Shown: positions 7,302 to 17,032, numbered from the stretch's first letter. The stretch is DNA of 35,292 nt from Clostridia bacterium (GCA_017509255.1 JAFWQA010000057.1:1-35292), one strand, 5' to 3'. Notes: generated from the sequence alone by a model not told the origin. Numbers and translations: made by a program.

Positions 7302-10300
7302 ATGAAGTGCTTGCAGGGGAAGCTTCGCAGGGTCACGGCGTGGGCGCTGGCGCTCATGCTGACGTTGACCGGCATCGCGGCGTTTGGAGAGGAGCTGCAG
7401 AAGCCCTTCCTGACGGTCTACTGCGAGGGCGCGGAGGGGATCAATGCCCTTCCCATGACGGCGGAGGGCTCAGACTACTGGGCGCAGCTGCCGCCGGAGG
7501 CCTTCGGGAGCCGGGTGATTGTCCAGATCACAGACCCGTACGGCTGGACATGGAGCTCGCTGCAGGGCGCGGAACCCATCGCGCAGGGGCAGTGGGCTTT
7601 TGAGAGCGTCCAGAATACCGGCGCCTTCGCGAACCCGGACTGCGCGCTGGCCTTTGAGGCCACCGACCCGGTGGGCGACTGGGTTGTGCAGGCGCTGCTC
7701 TATCTCTCCAGCGAGCCGATGCCCGCGGCGGAGACGGAGGAACCTTTTGCCGAGCCGGAACCCACGGAGGAGCCGATCCCGGAGTATACCGCGGAGCAGA
7801 TTCCGGAGTATACCGAGGAGCCGACCCCGGAACCCACGGAGGAGCCGATTCCGGAGGATGTTGTAGAACCGACTCCGGAGCCCACGGAAGAGCCGACTCC
7901 GGAACCCACCGAGGAGCCGATTCCCGAGTACATCGCGGAGCCGGCCCCGGAGTACGCCGTGGAGACCACCCCAGAACCCACGGTGGAGCCCGCCCCGGTC
8001 TATGACGAGGAGCCGGTCTATGATCTCGCGGGCCTGACGGACGAGGAGCCCGCCATGGCGCAGGCGGGGAGCGCCTTTGTCTATGTGAATTACTGGAATG
8101 TCGAGGACTATACGCCCATCGACTCCGATATGATCGAGATCCCCGCCGGTGCCACCCAGCAGGTGACTGCCAAGGAGATCGGCGGCTATGAGCTCGCAGG
8201 CGGCCAGGAGCCCTACGCCACGGTGACGGTTTCCGCGTCGGGCGAGGCGCTGCCGGGAAACATCAACTTCTGGATGAAGCGGCTGCCGGAGACGGTCAAA
8301 GTGCCGGTGTATTACCTGAATGCGAAGGACGGCACCCAGCTCGGTGAGATCCAGGAGGAGGTCATGCAGCCGGGCACCAGCCGCACCGTGCAGGCCCGTG
8401 CCATGGAAGGCTACGAGGTGATGGCGGGCCAGGAGAGTTCCGTGCAGATCACGGTCGACGAGGAAGGCCGCTGGAACCCGGAGCAGATCGTCTTCTGGAT
8501 GACGGAGAAGCCCTGGCCGATCCAGGTGATCGTCAACTATCTGGACGAGGCCGGAGACCTGATCCAGACCCGCGAGCAGTCCATCCTGAGCAGCGAGAGA
8601 AGCACGCCCGTGGTGGTGGAGAAGCTGGAGGGCTACACGCTCCTCAGCGCGGAGCCCCAGCGGCGGGAGGTGCAGGACGAGCAGGGACGGACGGTCCAGA
8701 TCCTGATCAGCTATGTGTTCCGCATGAATCCCCAGGACGCGGTGATCACGGTGAACTACCTCCTCCGGGACGGGACCCCGCTGCGGGAACCCGCGGAGAC
8801 GGTGGTGAAGGTCGGCCTGACCCAGAAGATCTACGCGGAGTCCATCCAGGGCTATCTGCTGGAGGACGGCCAACCGACGGAGGTGGAGGTCAGCGTCGAC
8901 AGCGAGGGCCACGCCAGCCGGAGCACCGTCGAATTCTATTACAAGCCGCTGCCCAAGAGCGCCATGGTGACCGTGCAGTATGTCCTGATCGAGGACGACG
9001 GCAGCCAGACGGTCCGGGAGAGCGAAACCATCGAGATCTTTGAGAACGAGTCCCGGACGCTTCAGGCGAAGGCGATCGAGGGCCTCCTCCTGGTGGAGGG
9101 GCAGCCCACGGAAGTCACGGTGGCGGTGGACGGGAACGGCGTCAGCAGCCTGCCGGACGACATTCAGAAGTTCTACTATCAGCTGCCGCCGCCGGTGGAC
9201 GCCGCGGTATGGGTGCACTACTGCAGCGTGGGCGGCAAGGAGATCACGGCGCCTGTGCAGATCACCCTGCCCGGCAACGCCTCCACGACCGTGGAGCCGG
9301 ATCCCTCGCTCGTGCCCGAAGGCTTTGACGCCGCGAGCGCGGAGGGCCAGGTGGTGCAGGTGACCCGCGCCGGCGCTGCGACGCCCGCGGAGGTGACCTT
9401 TAAGCTGAGCCGGATCGTCTCGCCGCTGGAGACGCCGATCCCCCAGGGGATGGTGATCGACCGCTGGGCGGTGACGACCGACAAGGGCGTCAACCAGCGC
9501 AAGACCCCCAAGCGGAACGGCCACCAGGTGACCAACATCGGCAAGACCGGCACCTATGTCTGGGCGGTCCGCGAGGAACTCAATGAGGCGGGCGAGCCTT
9601 GGACGCTGGTGATCTACAAGGGCAAGTCCGGCTATGTGCACTCCTCGCTCCTGCGGGTGCTGAGCCAGGCGGAGAGCGACGATTACCAGGAGCTGCAGCC
9701 CACGCCGGTCCCGACGACCTATGTGGAATTCACCCCGGAGGTGACTCCGGCGCCCGTCCCCGAGAGCACGCCTGTGCCGGAGATCCCGGAGGCTGTGGAG
9801 AGCCCCGCTGAGAACCCGGTGGAGCAGGCGGAGGCGGCCCCCGACGCCGTCGAGGCCGGGGAGGTCCCCGCCCAGGAGGCGGTGGAGGTTCCCGGGGAGG
9901 AGCCCGGCGCGGTGCCCGCGGCGGAGGAGACACCCACGGAACAGCCTGCGATCACGCTGGCGCCCACCGAGATCCCGGCCATCCCGACGCCGGCGGTGGA
10001 GTCCACCCCGGTGCCGCCCTCCTACACGGGCTACGCGATCGCCGAGCGCGACACGACGCTCTGGTATGAGATCGGCGCCAACGGCTCCCAGACCGTGCAC
10101 ACGGGCGACGTGCTGAAGGTGGACGGACAGTACTACGCCAGCCAGAATGTGGCCTGGAGCATTGTCACGACCCAGGACGCGATCAGCGGCTATGTGCAGG
10201 ACGCGGATCTCCGCCGGATCTCTGACGAGGAGGCTGACGCGATTCTGCATCCCGCGCCGGTGGAGACCCCGGTTCCCACGGCGGTGCCGATGCAATTCGG

Positions 10301-13103
10301 CGGCCCGGCGACCGTCCTCGGCGACCATGTGATGCTGCGCGCAATCCCGGACGCCCGCGGCGCCATCACGGCGGAGCTGAAGAAGGACGCGGCGGTCACC
10401 GTCACAGGACAGGTGTACAACCCGGTGGACGGCTGGATCTGGCACAGCGTGCAGGCGGACGGCAAAGACGGCTATATCCGCTCCGATATGCTCCGGATGC
10501 CGGCGGACACGGCGTCCGCGGACGGCCATGTCTCCCTGCAGGAGCCGGATCAGAGCGGCGCCTCCAGCTACGGAACGATCTATTCCAAGAACAACGGTTA
10601 CGTCAATCTGCGCAGCGGCGCCTCCGGCAAGGGCACCCGGGTCGTGAAGAAACTGCACCCGAAGGACCTGTGCCTGATTCTGCAGAAGGTCCAGGGCGAC
10701 GACGGAACCGTCTGGTATGAAATCGAATTCGAGGGAACCCGCGGCTTTGTAAAGGGCGAGTTCTTCAAGCCCCTGACCCTGGCGGAGTACGGCGAACTCT
10801 TCGCGGACGGCAAGAAGGAAGAGCCGATCCTGGTGGAGGACGCCAATGCCAACCTCTGGACCGCCGCGGGCAGTACCGTCGAGTACGCGGTCTGGTCCCC
10901 GGAGAATCTGATGCCTGCCTCGGAGGTGACCCCGGAGGCGGCGGAGGAGCTCCCCGCGACGCCCGAACCCGTACAGACCGAGGCGGTGCCGCTGGGGGAG
11001 ATTGAGACGGCCGATCCCGCGGACGCGCAGGAGCCGGAAGCCGTACAGACCCAGGAACCCCCGCAGTATTTCGGATACGCGGTAACCACACAGGCCGTTT
11101 TCGCCCGGAACAGCGTCTACGGCGGCGAGGAGCACGAGGTGCCGGCGGACACGCTGGTGGTCGTCTCCGGCGGCCAGGTCTATGACGGCCGGGGTATCGC
11201 CTGGAGCGTCGTCACCGAGACGGACGGAACGCACAGCTATATTGAGGACAGCTTTCTACGCCGGATCACCGAGAACGCGGCCCTGCGCTATATGACCGCG
11301 GGGCAGGAGAGCACGCCCTCTGATCTGCCCGTGGTGACCCCGACGCCGGAACCTTACAGTGGCTACGCACTGACCCAGGATATCACGCCGGTCTATTTCG
11401 AGGTCGGCGGGACGAACCCGCTGCGCCGCGAGCCGGGCAACATCCTGATGCAGATCGACAGCCAGATGTACGACAGCCAGGGCCGTCTGTGGAGCAGCAT
11501 CCGGGACCTGGACGGCAATCCCGGCTTTGTCCTGGACAGCCAGCTGATCCATATCCACGACAGCGAGGCGGAGCCCTACATCCAGGCGTATCGCGAGATG
11601 AATCAGCCGGAGACGGCGGCGGCCGAGGCGACCCCGGAGCCGGTTCAGTATACGGGCTATGCCTGCGCGGTAGGCAACGACGTCATGCTCCGCTCCGCGG
11701 CCAACGACCGCAGCGTGATCCTCCGGGTGCTGACCCAGGATACGCCGGTGTTTGTGTCCGGACAGCTCTATGATACCGAGGACGGCTGGCCCTGGCACAG
11801 CGTGCAGTACGACGGCCAGTGGGGCTATATCCGCTCCGACCAGCTGCGCATGATGAGCAATCGGGAGCTGAACAACTATCTGAACAGCGGCTCGGCGATC
11901 CCGGAATCCGAGGCGCCCGCGAGCCAGACGGCGTCCTACACCATGGACAGTCTGTCCAGCTACGGCTATATCTACTCCCAGAAGGGCGGCAAGGTGAACA
12001 TCCGCAGCGCCCCCTCCACCTCCGGAACCAAGATCGTCCGCAGTGCCTTCCCCTACGCGCTGTGCCTGGTGCTGGGCAAGCAGACGGTGGACAAGACAGA
12101 TTGGTTCTATGTCGACTATGACGGCGCCAGGGGCTATGTGCGGGAGGATTTCTTCCGCCAGATGACGCTCCTGGAGATGGAGGAATTCCTGCAGAGCCCC
12201 GAGTATCAGGAGGGGCTGAACAAGAATGCCAATGTCCAGGCCGGAGCGACCGCGGCGCCGTACCAGGCTCCGATCTCGGTGGAGGAACACAACGCGCAGA
12301 CCTGGTCCAACCCGGAGAGCGCTGGCACGGTGGCCTACGCCACCTGGGTGCCGATCGCCACAACGCCGCCCCTGACAATGGCGACCTCCACGCCGACGGC
12401 CAATCCTTACGCGGCCGCACAGGAGCTTCCGGACGTCTCCTATGAGCCGCTCCCGACACCCGCGCCCACGGAGGAGGGGCCGGTGCCGATCGGAACCCGG
12501 GCGCCGGAAACCCACAAGGGCGGCGGCTCCCTCGGATGGATCCTCCTGCTGCTGGCGCTTCTGCTGCTCTCCGGCGGCGGATATGCCTACTACCTGCACA
12601 CCAAGAACAAGCGGAGCGCGGCGCAGCGCGCAGCCCAGCGCCGGGCACAGGCCCAGCAGGGTACCCGGGGCGGCACCGGCCGGCCGGTGAACCCCAGCGC
12701 TTCCAATCCCTACAAGCAGCAGTTCAGCCACCCGGAGACGCCTGCCACGCCCAAGCCGACCCCCGTTCCCGCTCCTGTCCCGGCTCCCAAGCCGGCTGAG
12801 GAGCCCGTGAAGCCCGAGCCGGAGCAGAAGCCGGAGACGTTCCAGTGGAAAACCCCGGCGGAGCTGGCGGGTACCCCCGCGAAGCCGCGCGTGAGCGTGG
12901 ACCCGGTGGACGCTGAGATTCCGGGTGCCGGGCAGCAGCTGTTTGAAGACACCCTGAAGCCGCATCCGGACCTGCAGCAGCAGCTCCGCGACGAGGCGGC
13001 CTCCATCGTCGCCCAGGCGATGTCCGCCCTGCAGCAGAAGAAAGCGCAGGAGGAAACCGCGGAGACCAGCGGCGACAAGCCCACGGACGAAACAAAAGCC
13101 TGA
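7302..13103 (+). CDS. Giant membrane-anchored surface protein with MucBP-like and SH3-like repeats
   Basis: 1933 residues. A signal peptide (about residues 1-29, AWALALMLTLTGIAAFGEE) is followed by a short beta-rich part. Residues 143-243 are a Pro/Glu/Thr-rich spacer with the period EPTPEPTEEPIPE. About residues 260-705 hold six repeats of about 75 residues resembling MucBP-type beta domains (VNYLLRDGTPL, VQYVLIEDDGS). From about 720 to 1630 are eight SH3-like repeats separated by Pro-rich linkers. Several read NLRSGAS or NIRSAPS, typical of bacterial SH3b wall-binding domains. A single transmembrane helix lies near 1743-1760 (LGWILLLLALLLLSGG), then a basic stop and a Pro-rich cytoplasmic tail of about 165 residues. 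It likely spans the envelope, binding cell wall or an extracellular glycan; no catalytic domain was seen. Own promoter and terminator. Confidence 0.85.
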   Translation: MKCLQGKLRRVTAWALALMLTLTGIAAFGEELQKPFLTVYCEGAEGINALPMTAEGSDYWAQLPPEAFGSRVIVQITDPYGWTWSSLQGAEPIAQGQWAFESVQNTGAFANPDCALAFEATDPVGDWVVQALLYLSSEPMPAAETEEPFAEPEPTEEPIPEYTAEQIPEYTEEPTPEPTEEPIPEDVVEPTPEPTEEPTPEPTEEPIPEYIAEPAPEYAVETTPEPTVEPAPVYDEEPVYDLAGLTDEEPAMAQAGSAFVYVNYWNVEDYTPIDSDMIEIPAGATQQVTAKEIGGYELAGGQEPYATVTVSASGEALPGNINFWMKRLPETVKVPVYYLNAKDGTQLGEIQEEVMQPGTSRTVQARAMEGYEVMAGQESSVQITVDEEGRWNPEQIVFWMTEKPWPIQVIVNYLDEAGDLIQTREQSILSSERSTPVVVEKLEGYTLLSAEPQRREVQDEQGRTVQILISYVFRMNPQDAVITVNYLLRDGTPLREPAETVVKVGLTQKIYAESIQGYLLEDGQPTEVEVSVDSEGHASRSTVEFYYKPLPKSAMVTVQYVLIEDDGSQTVRESETIEIFENESRTLQAKAIEGLLLVEGQPTEVTVAVDGNGVSSLPDDIQKFYYQLPPPVDAAVWVHYCSVGGKEITAPVQITLPGNASTTVEPDPSLVPEGFDAASAEGQVVQVTRAGAATPAEVTFKLSRIVSPLETPIPQGMVIDRWAVTTDKGVNQRKTPKRNGHQVTNIGKTGTYVWAVREELNEAGEPWTLVIYKGKSGYVHSSLLRVLSQAESDDYQELQPTPVPTTYVEFTPEVTPAPVPESTPVPEIPEAVESPAENPVEQAEAAPDAVEAGEVPAQEAVEVPGEEPGAVPAAEETPTEQPAITLAPTEIPAIPTPAVESTPVPPSYTGYAIAERDTTLWYEIGANGSQTVHTGDVLKVDGQYYASQNVAWSIVTTQDAISGYVQDADLRRISDEEADAILHPAPVETPVPTAVPMQFGGPATVLGDHVMLRAIPDARGAITAELKKDAAVTVTGQVYNPVDGWIWHSVQADGKDGYIRSDMLRMPADTASADGHVSLQEPDQSGASSYGTIYSKNNGYVNLRSGASGKGTRVVKKLHPKDLCLILQKVQGDDGTVWYEIEFEGTRGFVKGEFFKPLTLAEYGELFADGKKEEPILVEDANANLWTAAGSTVEYAVWSPENLMPASEVTPEAAEELPATPEPVQTEAVPLGEIETADPADAQEPEAVQTQEPPQYFGYAVTTQAVFARNSVYGGEEHEVPADTLVVVSGGQVYDGRGIAWSVVTETDGTHSYIEDSFLRRITENAALRYMTAGQESTPSDLPVVTPTPEPYSGYALTQDITPVYFEVGGTNPLRREPGNILMQIDSQMYDSQGRLWSSIRDLDGNPGFVLDSQLIHIHDSEAEPYIQAYREMNQPETAAAEATPEPVQYTGYACAVGNDVMLRSAANDRSVILRVLTQDTPVFVSGQLYDTEDGWPWHSVQYDGQWGYIRSDQLRMMSNRELNNYLNSGSAIPESEAPASQTASYTMDSLSSYGYIYSQKGGKVNIRSAPSTSGTKIVRSAFPYALCLVLGKQTVDKTDWFYVDYDGARGYVREDFFRQMTLLEMEEFLQSPEYQEGLNKNANVQAGATAAPYQAPISVEEHNAQTWSNPESAGTVAYATWVPIATTPPLTMATSTPTANPYAAAQELPDVSYEPLPTPAPTEEGPVPIGTRAPETHKGGGSLGWILLLLALLLLSGGGYAYYLHTKNKRSAAQRAAQRRAQAQQGTRGGTGRPVNPSASNPYKQQFSHPETPATPKPTPVPAPVPAPKPAEEPVKPEPEQKPETFQWKTPAELAGTPAKPRVSVDPVDAEIPGAGQQLFEDTLKPHPDLQQQLRDEAASIVAQAMSALQQKKAQEETAETSGDKPTDETKA

Positions 13104-13116
13104 ACCCATCACAAAA

Positions 13117-13153
13117 GGGGTACAGCCCGCAATCGGCTGTACCCCGGTTTTTC
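13117..13153 (+). terminator. Rho-independent terminator after the large surface protein gene
   Basis: Perfect 11-bp stem GGGGTACAGCC (13117-13127) / GGCTGTACCCC (13134-13144), then GGTTTTTCT. Confidence 0.95.
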
Positions 13154-13189
13154 TGTTCTGAATTCGGAATGCGGAATTCTGAGTGCGTG

Positions 13190-13325
13190 ATACCAATCTC
13201 AAGCAAGAACTGCAAATCAGTAACAGCATGTGGCCGAAGGTCCAGGGCGATCGGAAAGCCCTGGTCGCGCCCGCAGGCGCGAAATCCTTCTGTTGACAAT
13301 AAGCATTCTAAACTGAGATTAGTAT
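13190..13325 (+). repeat. Structured interspersed repeat, copy c (cleanest copy)
   Basis: 136 bp. The left end ATACCAATCTCA and right end CTGAGATTAGTAT are imperfect inverted repeats, and weaker complementarity reaches about 40 bases inward. Hairpin 1 is at 13242-13264 (CCAGGGC / GCCCTGG), hairpin 2 at 13265-13282 (TCGCGCC CGCA GGCGCGA). It is flanked on both sides by GAGTGCGTG (13181-13189 and 13326-13334). Confidence 0.85.
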
Positions 13326-13334
13326 GAGTGCGTG

Positions 13335-13435
13335 ATACCAATCTCAAGCATGAACTGCAAATCAGTAACAGCATGTGGCCGAAGGTCCAGGGCGATCGGA
13401 AAGCCCTGGTCGCGGCCCGCAGGCCGCGAAACCCT
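13335..13435 (+). repeat. Structured interspersed repeat, copy d (right end lost)
   Basis: The left end ATACCAATCTCAAG at 13335 follows copy c after nine bases. Hairpin 1 is 13387-13409, hairpin 2 13410-13429 with the longer arms TCGCGGCC / GGCCGCGA. Past 13432 the sequence no longer matches the other copies, so the right end is truncated or diverged. It lies between the 3' ends of the surface protein gene and ileS. Confidence 0.8.
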
Positions 13436-13470
13436 TTGCAAGAATTCCAGTATACCGGAAGTTAACAGAA

Positions 13471-16400
13471 TCAGTTGTTCGGAACCACGCGGATGGCCAG
13501 AGTGGCCTGCTCTCCGTTGATGTCCCAGTCGGCCGTGAAGGAGCTGTCCGCCTCGCCGGCGGCCAGGCTGACGGCGAGGGTGCCCTTCATGATCATTTCA
13601 CGGCGCTTCGCGATCGCCTGTGCCAGCCGCTCCGAGCAGCGGAAGAACACCTCGATGCGGTCGGTCACCTCATAGCCGGCGTCCTTGCGCATATTCTGCA
13701 GCTTGCTGATCACCTCGCGGGCAAAGCCCTCCTGGATCAGTTCCTCCGTCAGGTTGGTGTCCAGCACGACGGTTACGCCCTTGTCCTCCTGGGCGACGAA
13801 GCCGGGCTTCTGCATCGGCTCGGTGAGCACATCGCTCTCCGCGAGGGTCACCGGGGTGCCTTCCACCTCGAAGGAGACGGTCTCGCCGCGCTTGAAGGCG
13901 TCCACCACGTCGTTGCCGTCCATGCCGGCGAGCGCCTGGCCGATCTTGCCGAGCAGCTTGCCGTACTTCGGGCCCAGAGTGCGCATCTGCGGCTTCAGCT
14001 TGTAGGTGGTGAAGGCGCGGGCGTCGTCGACAAAGTGGATCTCCTTGACGTTCAGCTCGTCACGGCACAGCGCCTGGTAGGCCTCCTCAAAGTCTGCTCC
14101 CTTGACGTACATCCGCTGCAGCGGCTGGCGCACCTTCAGGCTGGCCAGGTTGCGGCAGGAGAGACCCAGCGCTTTGACCTCGATCAGCGCGGCCATCTGC
14201 CGCTCCATCTCGGGATCGATGCGGCTGGGATCGGCGGTGGGGAAGGCGCAGAAATGCACGGACTCCTCCGCGCCCGGCAGGTTGTTCACCGCCAGGTTCT
14301 GCCAGATCTCCTCCGCCATGAAGGGGATGAAGGGTGCGCAGACTTTCGCCAGGGTCAGCAGCACGTGGTACAGAGTCGCGAAGGCGGCTTCCTTGTCGCC
14401 GGCCATGCCCTTGCCCCAGAAGCGCTCGCGGCTGCGGCGCACATACCAGTTGCTCAGGTCGTCCACAAAGGACTCGATCGCGGTGGCCGGCTCGGTCACG
14501 CGGTAGTGGGTCAGATCGTCATCCACGCGGAGAATCAGCGAGTTCAGCCGGGAGAGAATCCAGCGGTCCATCAGGCTGAGCTCCACGCCGTCCAGCGGAT
14601 GCGCTGTCGGGTCAAAGCCGTCGATCTGCGCGTACATGGCGAAGAAGGCGTACACGTTCTGCAGGGTTGCCAGGAAACGCAGGGGCCCTTCCTGCACGCC
14701 CTTGTCCGAGAAGCGGGTGGGCAGCCAGGGCGCGCTGGTGGCGTAGAAATACCAGCGCAGGGCGTCGGCACCGTACTTGTCCAGCGCGTCGAAGGGGTCA
14801 ACCACGTTGCCAAGGTGCTTGGACATTTTCTTGCCCTCGGCGTCCTGGACATGGCCCATCACGATGCAGTTCTCGAAAGGCGCGCGGTCGAACAGCAGCG
14901 TGGAGATGGCCTCCAGCGTGTAGAACCAGCCGCGGGTCTGGTCGATGGCCTCGGAGATGAACTGCGCGGGGAAGTTGGCCTCGAAGATCCCCTTGTTCTC
15001 AAAGGGGTAATGCCACTGGGCGAAGGGCATGGAGCCGGAGTCGTACCAGCAGTCGATGACCTCCTTGACGCGGTGCATGTTCCTGCCGCACTCCGGGCAG
15101 CGGATCTCCACCGCGTCGATGTAGGGACGGTGCAGCTCGATGTCCGGGCCGGGATCGGAGACGGCCATCTCCCGCAGCTCGGCGATGGAGCCGATGACGT
15201 GCAGGTGGCCTACCGGGCAGCGCCAGACCGGCAGGGGAGTGCCCCAGTAGCGCTCGCGGGAGAGGCCCCAGTCGATGACATTCTCCAGGAAGTTGCCCAT
15301 GCGGCCTTCCTTGATGTGATCCGGCAGCCAGTTGATGGTCCGGTTGTTGCGCACGAGATTGTCCCGAAGCGCGGTCATCCGGATGAACCAGGTGGGCCGG
15401 GCATAATACAGCAGCGGCGTGTCGCAGCGCCAGCAGAACGGATAGTCGTGGGCGAAGGGAACCGCCGCGAAGAGCAGCCCGCGCTGCTTCAGATCCTCAA
15501 GGATCAGCTTGTCCGCGTCCTTGACGAAGACGCCGGGCCAGTCGGTCTCTTTGGTCATGCAGCCCTTGGTGTCCACCAGACAGATGAAGGGGAAGCCGTT
15601 GTCCCGGCAGACGCGGTTGTCGTCCTCGCCGAAGGCCGGCGCGATATGCACGATGCCGCTGCCGTCCGTCATGGTGACGTAGTTGTCCGCAATGACATGC
15701 CAGGCCTTGGTGTCCTCAGGCAGAAGGCCGCGCTGGAAATCGAAGAGGGGCTCATAGGCCATGCCCACCAGCGCGCTGCCGGGCATCTCCTCCAGAATCT
15801 CCACGGGCTTGCCCTGGAAGACGGCTTCGATCAGCGCCTTGGCCATGATGTAGGTGCCGTCCTCGGCCTTGAAGCGCGCGTAGATATCCGTCGGGTTCAC
15901 GCACAGGCCCAGGTTGGAGGGCAGCGTCCAGGGCGTGGTCGTCCAGGCCATCAGGTAAGTGTTCTCCTCGCCGCGCACCTGGAAACGGACGAACGCGGAG
16001 GTCTCCTTCACGTTCTTGTAGCCCTGGGCGACCTCGTGGCTGGAGAGCGCGGTGCCGCAGCGGGGGCAGTAGGGGACGATCTTGTGCCCCTCGTAGAGCA
16101 GCCCCTTCTCCCAGATCTTCTTCAGCGACCACCATTCACTCTCGATATAGCTGTTCTGATAAGTGATGTAGGGATGCTCCATGTCGACCCAGTAGCCGAC
16201 CTGGTCGCTCATCCGCTCCCACTCATGGAGATACTTCCAGACGCTCTCCTTGCAGCGGGCGACGAAGGGCTCGATGCCGTAGGCCTCGATCTGGTCCTTG
16301 CCGTCCAGACCGAGCTGCTTTTCGACTTCCAGCTCCACCGGAAGACCGTGGGTGTCCCAGCCGGCCTTGCGGGTAACGTTATAGCCCTTCATGGTCCAGA

Positions 16401-16611
16401 AGCGGGGGATCAGATCCTTGATAACCCGGGTCTCGATATGGCCGATGTGCGGCTTGCCGTTGGCCGTGGGCGGTCCGTCGAAGAACGTCCAGGTGGGCGC
16501 GCCGTCCCGGAGATGGAAATAGCGGCGGACCGTGTCCCGCTGCTTCCACAGCGCCATGACCTCCCGCTCACGGGCGACGAACTTCATGTCCGTAGCTACT
16601 TTCTGATACAT
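13471..16611 (-). CDS. ileS: Isoleucyl-tRNA synthetase
   Basis: 1046 residues. Charges tRNA-Ile with isoleucine in the cytoplasm. ATG 16611 is chosen because AAGGAGG lies nine bases upstream and the T-box leader precedes it. HIGH motif at residues 55-58 (KPHIGH) and a KMSKS-type motif reading KMSKH at 595-599 (KKMSKHLGN). The CP1 editing region lies between them (WTTTPWTLPSNLGL). Length and the KMSKHLGN form fit the longer, eukaryote-like IleS class rather than the roughly 930-residue common bacterial class; that class is known to include mupirocin-insensitive enzymes, but resistance is not shown here. Regulated by the T-box at 16647-16900. Confidence 0.97.
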   Translation of the reverse strand: MYQKVATDMKFVAREREVMALWKQRDTVRRYFHLRDGAPTWTFFDGPPTANGKPHIGHIETRVIKDLIPRFWTMKGYNVTRKAGWDTHGLPVELEVEKQLGLDGKDQIEAYGIEPFVARCKESVWKYLHEWERMSDQVGYWVDMEHPYITYQNSYIESEWWSLKKIWEKGLLYEGHKIVPYCPRCGTALSSHEVAQGYKNVKETSAFVRFQVRGEENTYLMAWTTTPWTLPSNLGLCVNPTDIYARFKAEDGTYIMAKALIEAVFQGKPVEILEEMPGSALVGMAYEPLFDFQRGLLPEDTKAWHVIADNYVTMTDGSGIVHIAPAFGEDDNRVCRDNGFPFICLVDTKGCMTKETDWPGVFVKDADKLILEDLKQRGLLFAAVPFAHDYPFCWRCDTPLLYYARPTWFIRMTALRDNLVRNNRTINWLPDHIKEGRMGNFLENVIDWGLSRERYWGTPLPVWRCPVGHLHVIGSIAELREMAVSDPGPDIELHRPYIDAVEIRCPECGRNMHRVKEVIDCWYDSGSMPFAQWHYPFENKGIFEANFPAQFISEAIDQTRGWFYTLEAISTLLFDRAPFENCIVMGHVQDAEGKKMSKHLGNVVDPFDALDKYGADALRWYFYATSAPWLPTRFSDKGVQEGPLRFLATLQNVYAFFAMYAQIDGFDPTAHPLDGVELSLMDRWILSRLNSLILRVDDDLTHYRVTEPATAIESFVDDLSNWYVRRSRERFWGKGMAGDKEAAFATLYHVLLTLAKVCAPFIPFMAEEIWQNLAVNNLPGAEESVHFCAFPTADPSRIDPEMERQMAALIEVKALGLSCRNLASLKVRQPLQRMYVKGADFEEAYQALCRDELNVKEIHFVDDARAFTTYKLKPQMRTLGPKYGKLLGKIGQALAGMDGNDVVDAFKRGETVSFEVEGTPVTLAESDVLTEPMQKPGFVAQEDKGVTVVLDTNLTEELIQEGFAREVISKLQNMRKDAGYEVTDRIEVFFRCSERLAQAIAKRREMIMKGTLAVSLAAGEADSSFTADWDINGEQATLAIRVVPNN

Positions 16612-16646
16612 GCGCAACAACCTCCTTCTGCTGTCCGCCGGAACAG

Positions 16647-16900
16647 AAAACGTCCCGGCCTTTTGATTGGCCGGGACGGATGTGCTCTTCATCCGCGGTA
16701 CCACCCGCCTTGGCAGCCGACGGCTGCCCGCTCTGCAAGCCCTGTATCGGGAGCACCCGGACAGCCCTCAGCGGTTTTTCTTCGGGCTGTCTCGCTCCAG
16801 GGTGATCCGCGGTACGGGTTTCACCGCCGGGCTTGCACTCTCCCCGGCTCGCTCTGGCTTCCACCGTACGCCGTCCCTCTCATCGCGAACGTCGGGTTTC
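16647..16900 (-). promoter_or_regulatory. T-box riboswitch, isoleucine-specific, controlling ileS
   Basis: Read on the minus strand: a stem I region with GGTGGAAGCC-like and AGAGGGACGG segments, then a candidate specifier AUC (codon at 16804-16806, within GGATCACC). The conserved T-box GGGTGGTACCGCGG (16693-16706) follows, and finally a terminator hairpin CGTCCCGGCC / GGCCGGGACG (16651-16678) with a U-run (16647-16650). Uncharged tRNA-Ile would pair with specifier and T-box and stabilise the antiterminator, allowing ileS transcription. Confidence 0.93.
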
Positions 16901-16928
16901 ATTATAGGCCTTTTCGGGAAAAAAGCAA
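16901..16928 (-). promoter_or_regulatory. Promoter for the T-box-ileS transcript
   Basis: On the minus strand, TATAAT (16901-16906) and TTGCTT (16923-16928) with a 16-base spacer, directly ahead of the T-box leader. Confidence 0.75.
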
Positions 16929-17003
16929 GACCCGGATGCGGGAAAGAAGGAATTGTCTCCCCGGGAAACCTCAAAAAGTTCGCGAAAAAGCGCAAAATCA
17001 GCC

Positions 17004-17032
17004 TTGACAAGCGGCTGAATCTTTAGTATTAT
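17004..17032 (+). promoter_or_regulatory. Promoter for rplM-rpsI
   Basis: TTGACA (17004-17009) and TATTAT (17027-17032), 17-base spacer. About 108 bases of leader follow before rplM. A ribosomal-protein leader regulating this operon is known in Firmicutes; I could not confirm one here. Confidence 0.85.

Noticed and set aside
7470-11234. 1254-codon minus-strand frame opposite the large surface protein
   Set aside because: Arises from GC-rich codon bias of the plus-strand gene; composition is Arg/His/Leu-rich noise with no motif.
13375-17007. 1210-codon plus-strand frame opposite ileS
   Set aside because: Shadow of ileS, which has clear HIGH and KMSKH motifs and a T-box; the plus frame runs through repeat d and the T-box leader.
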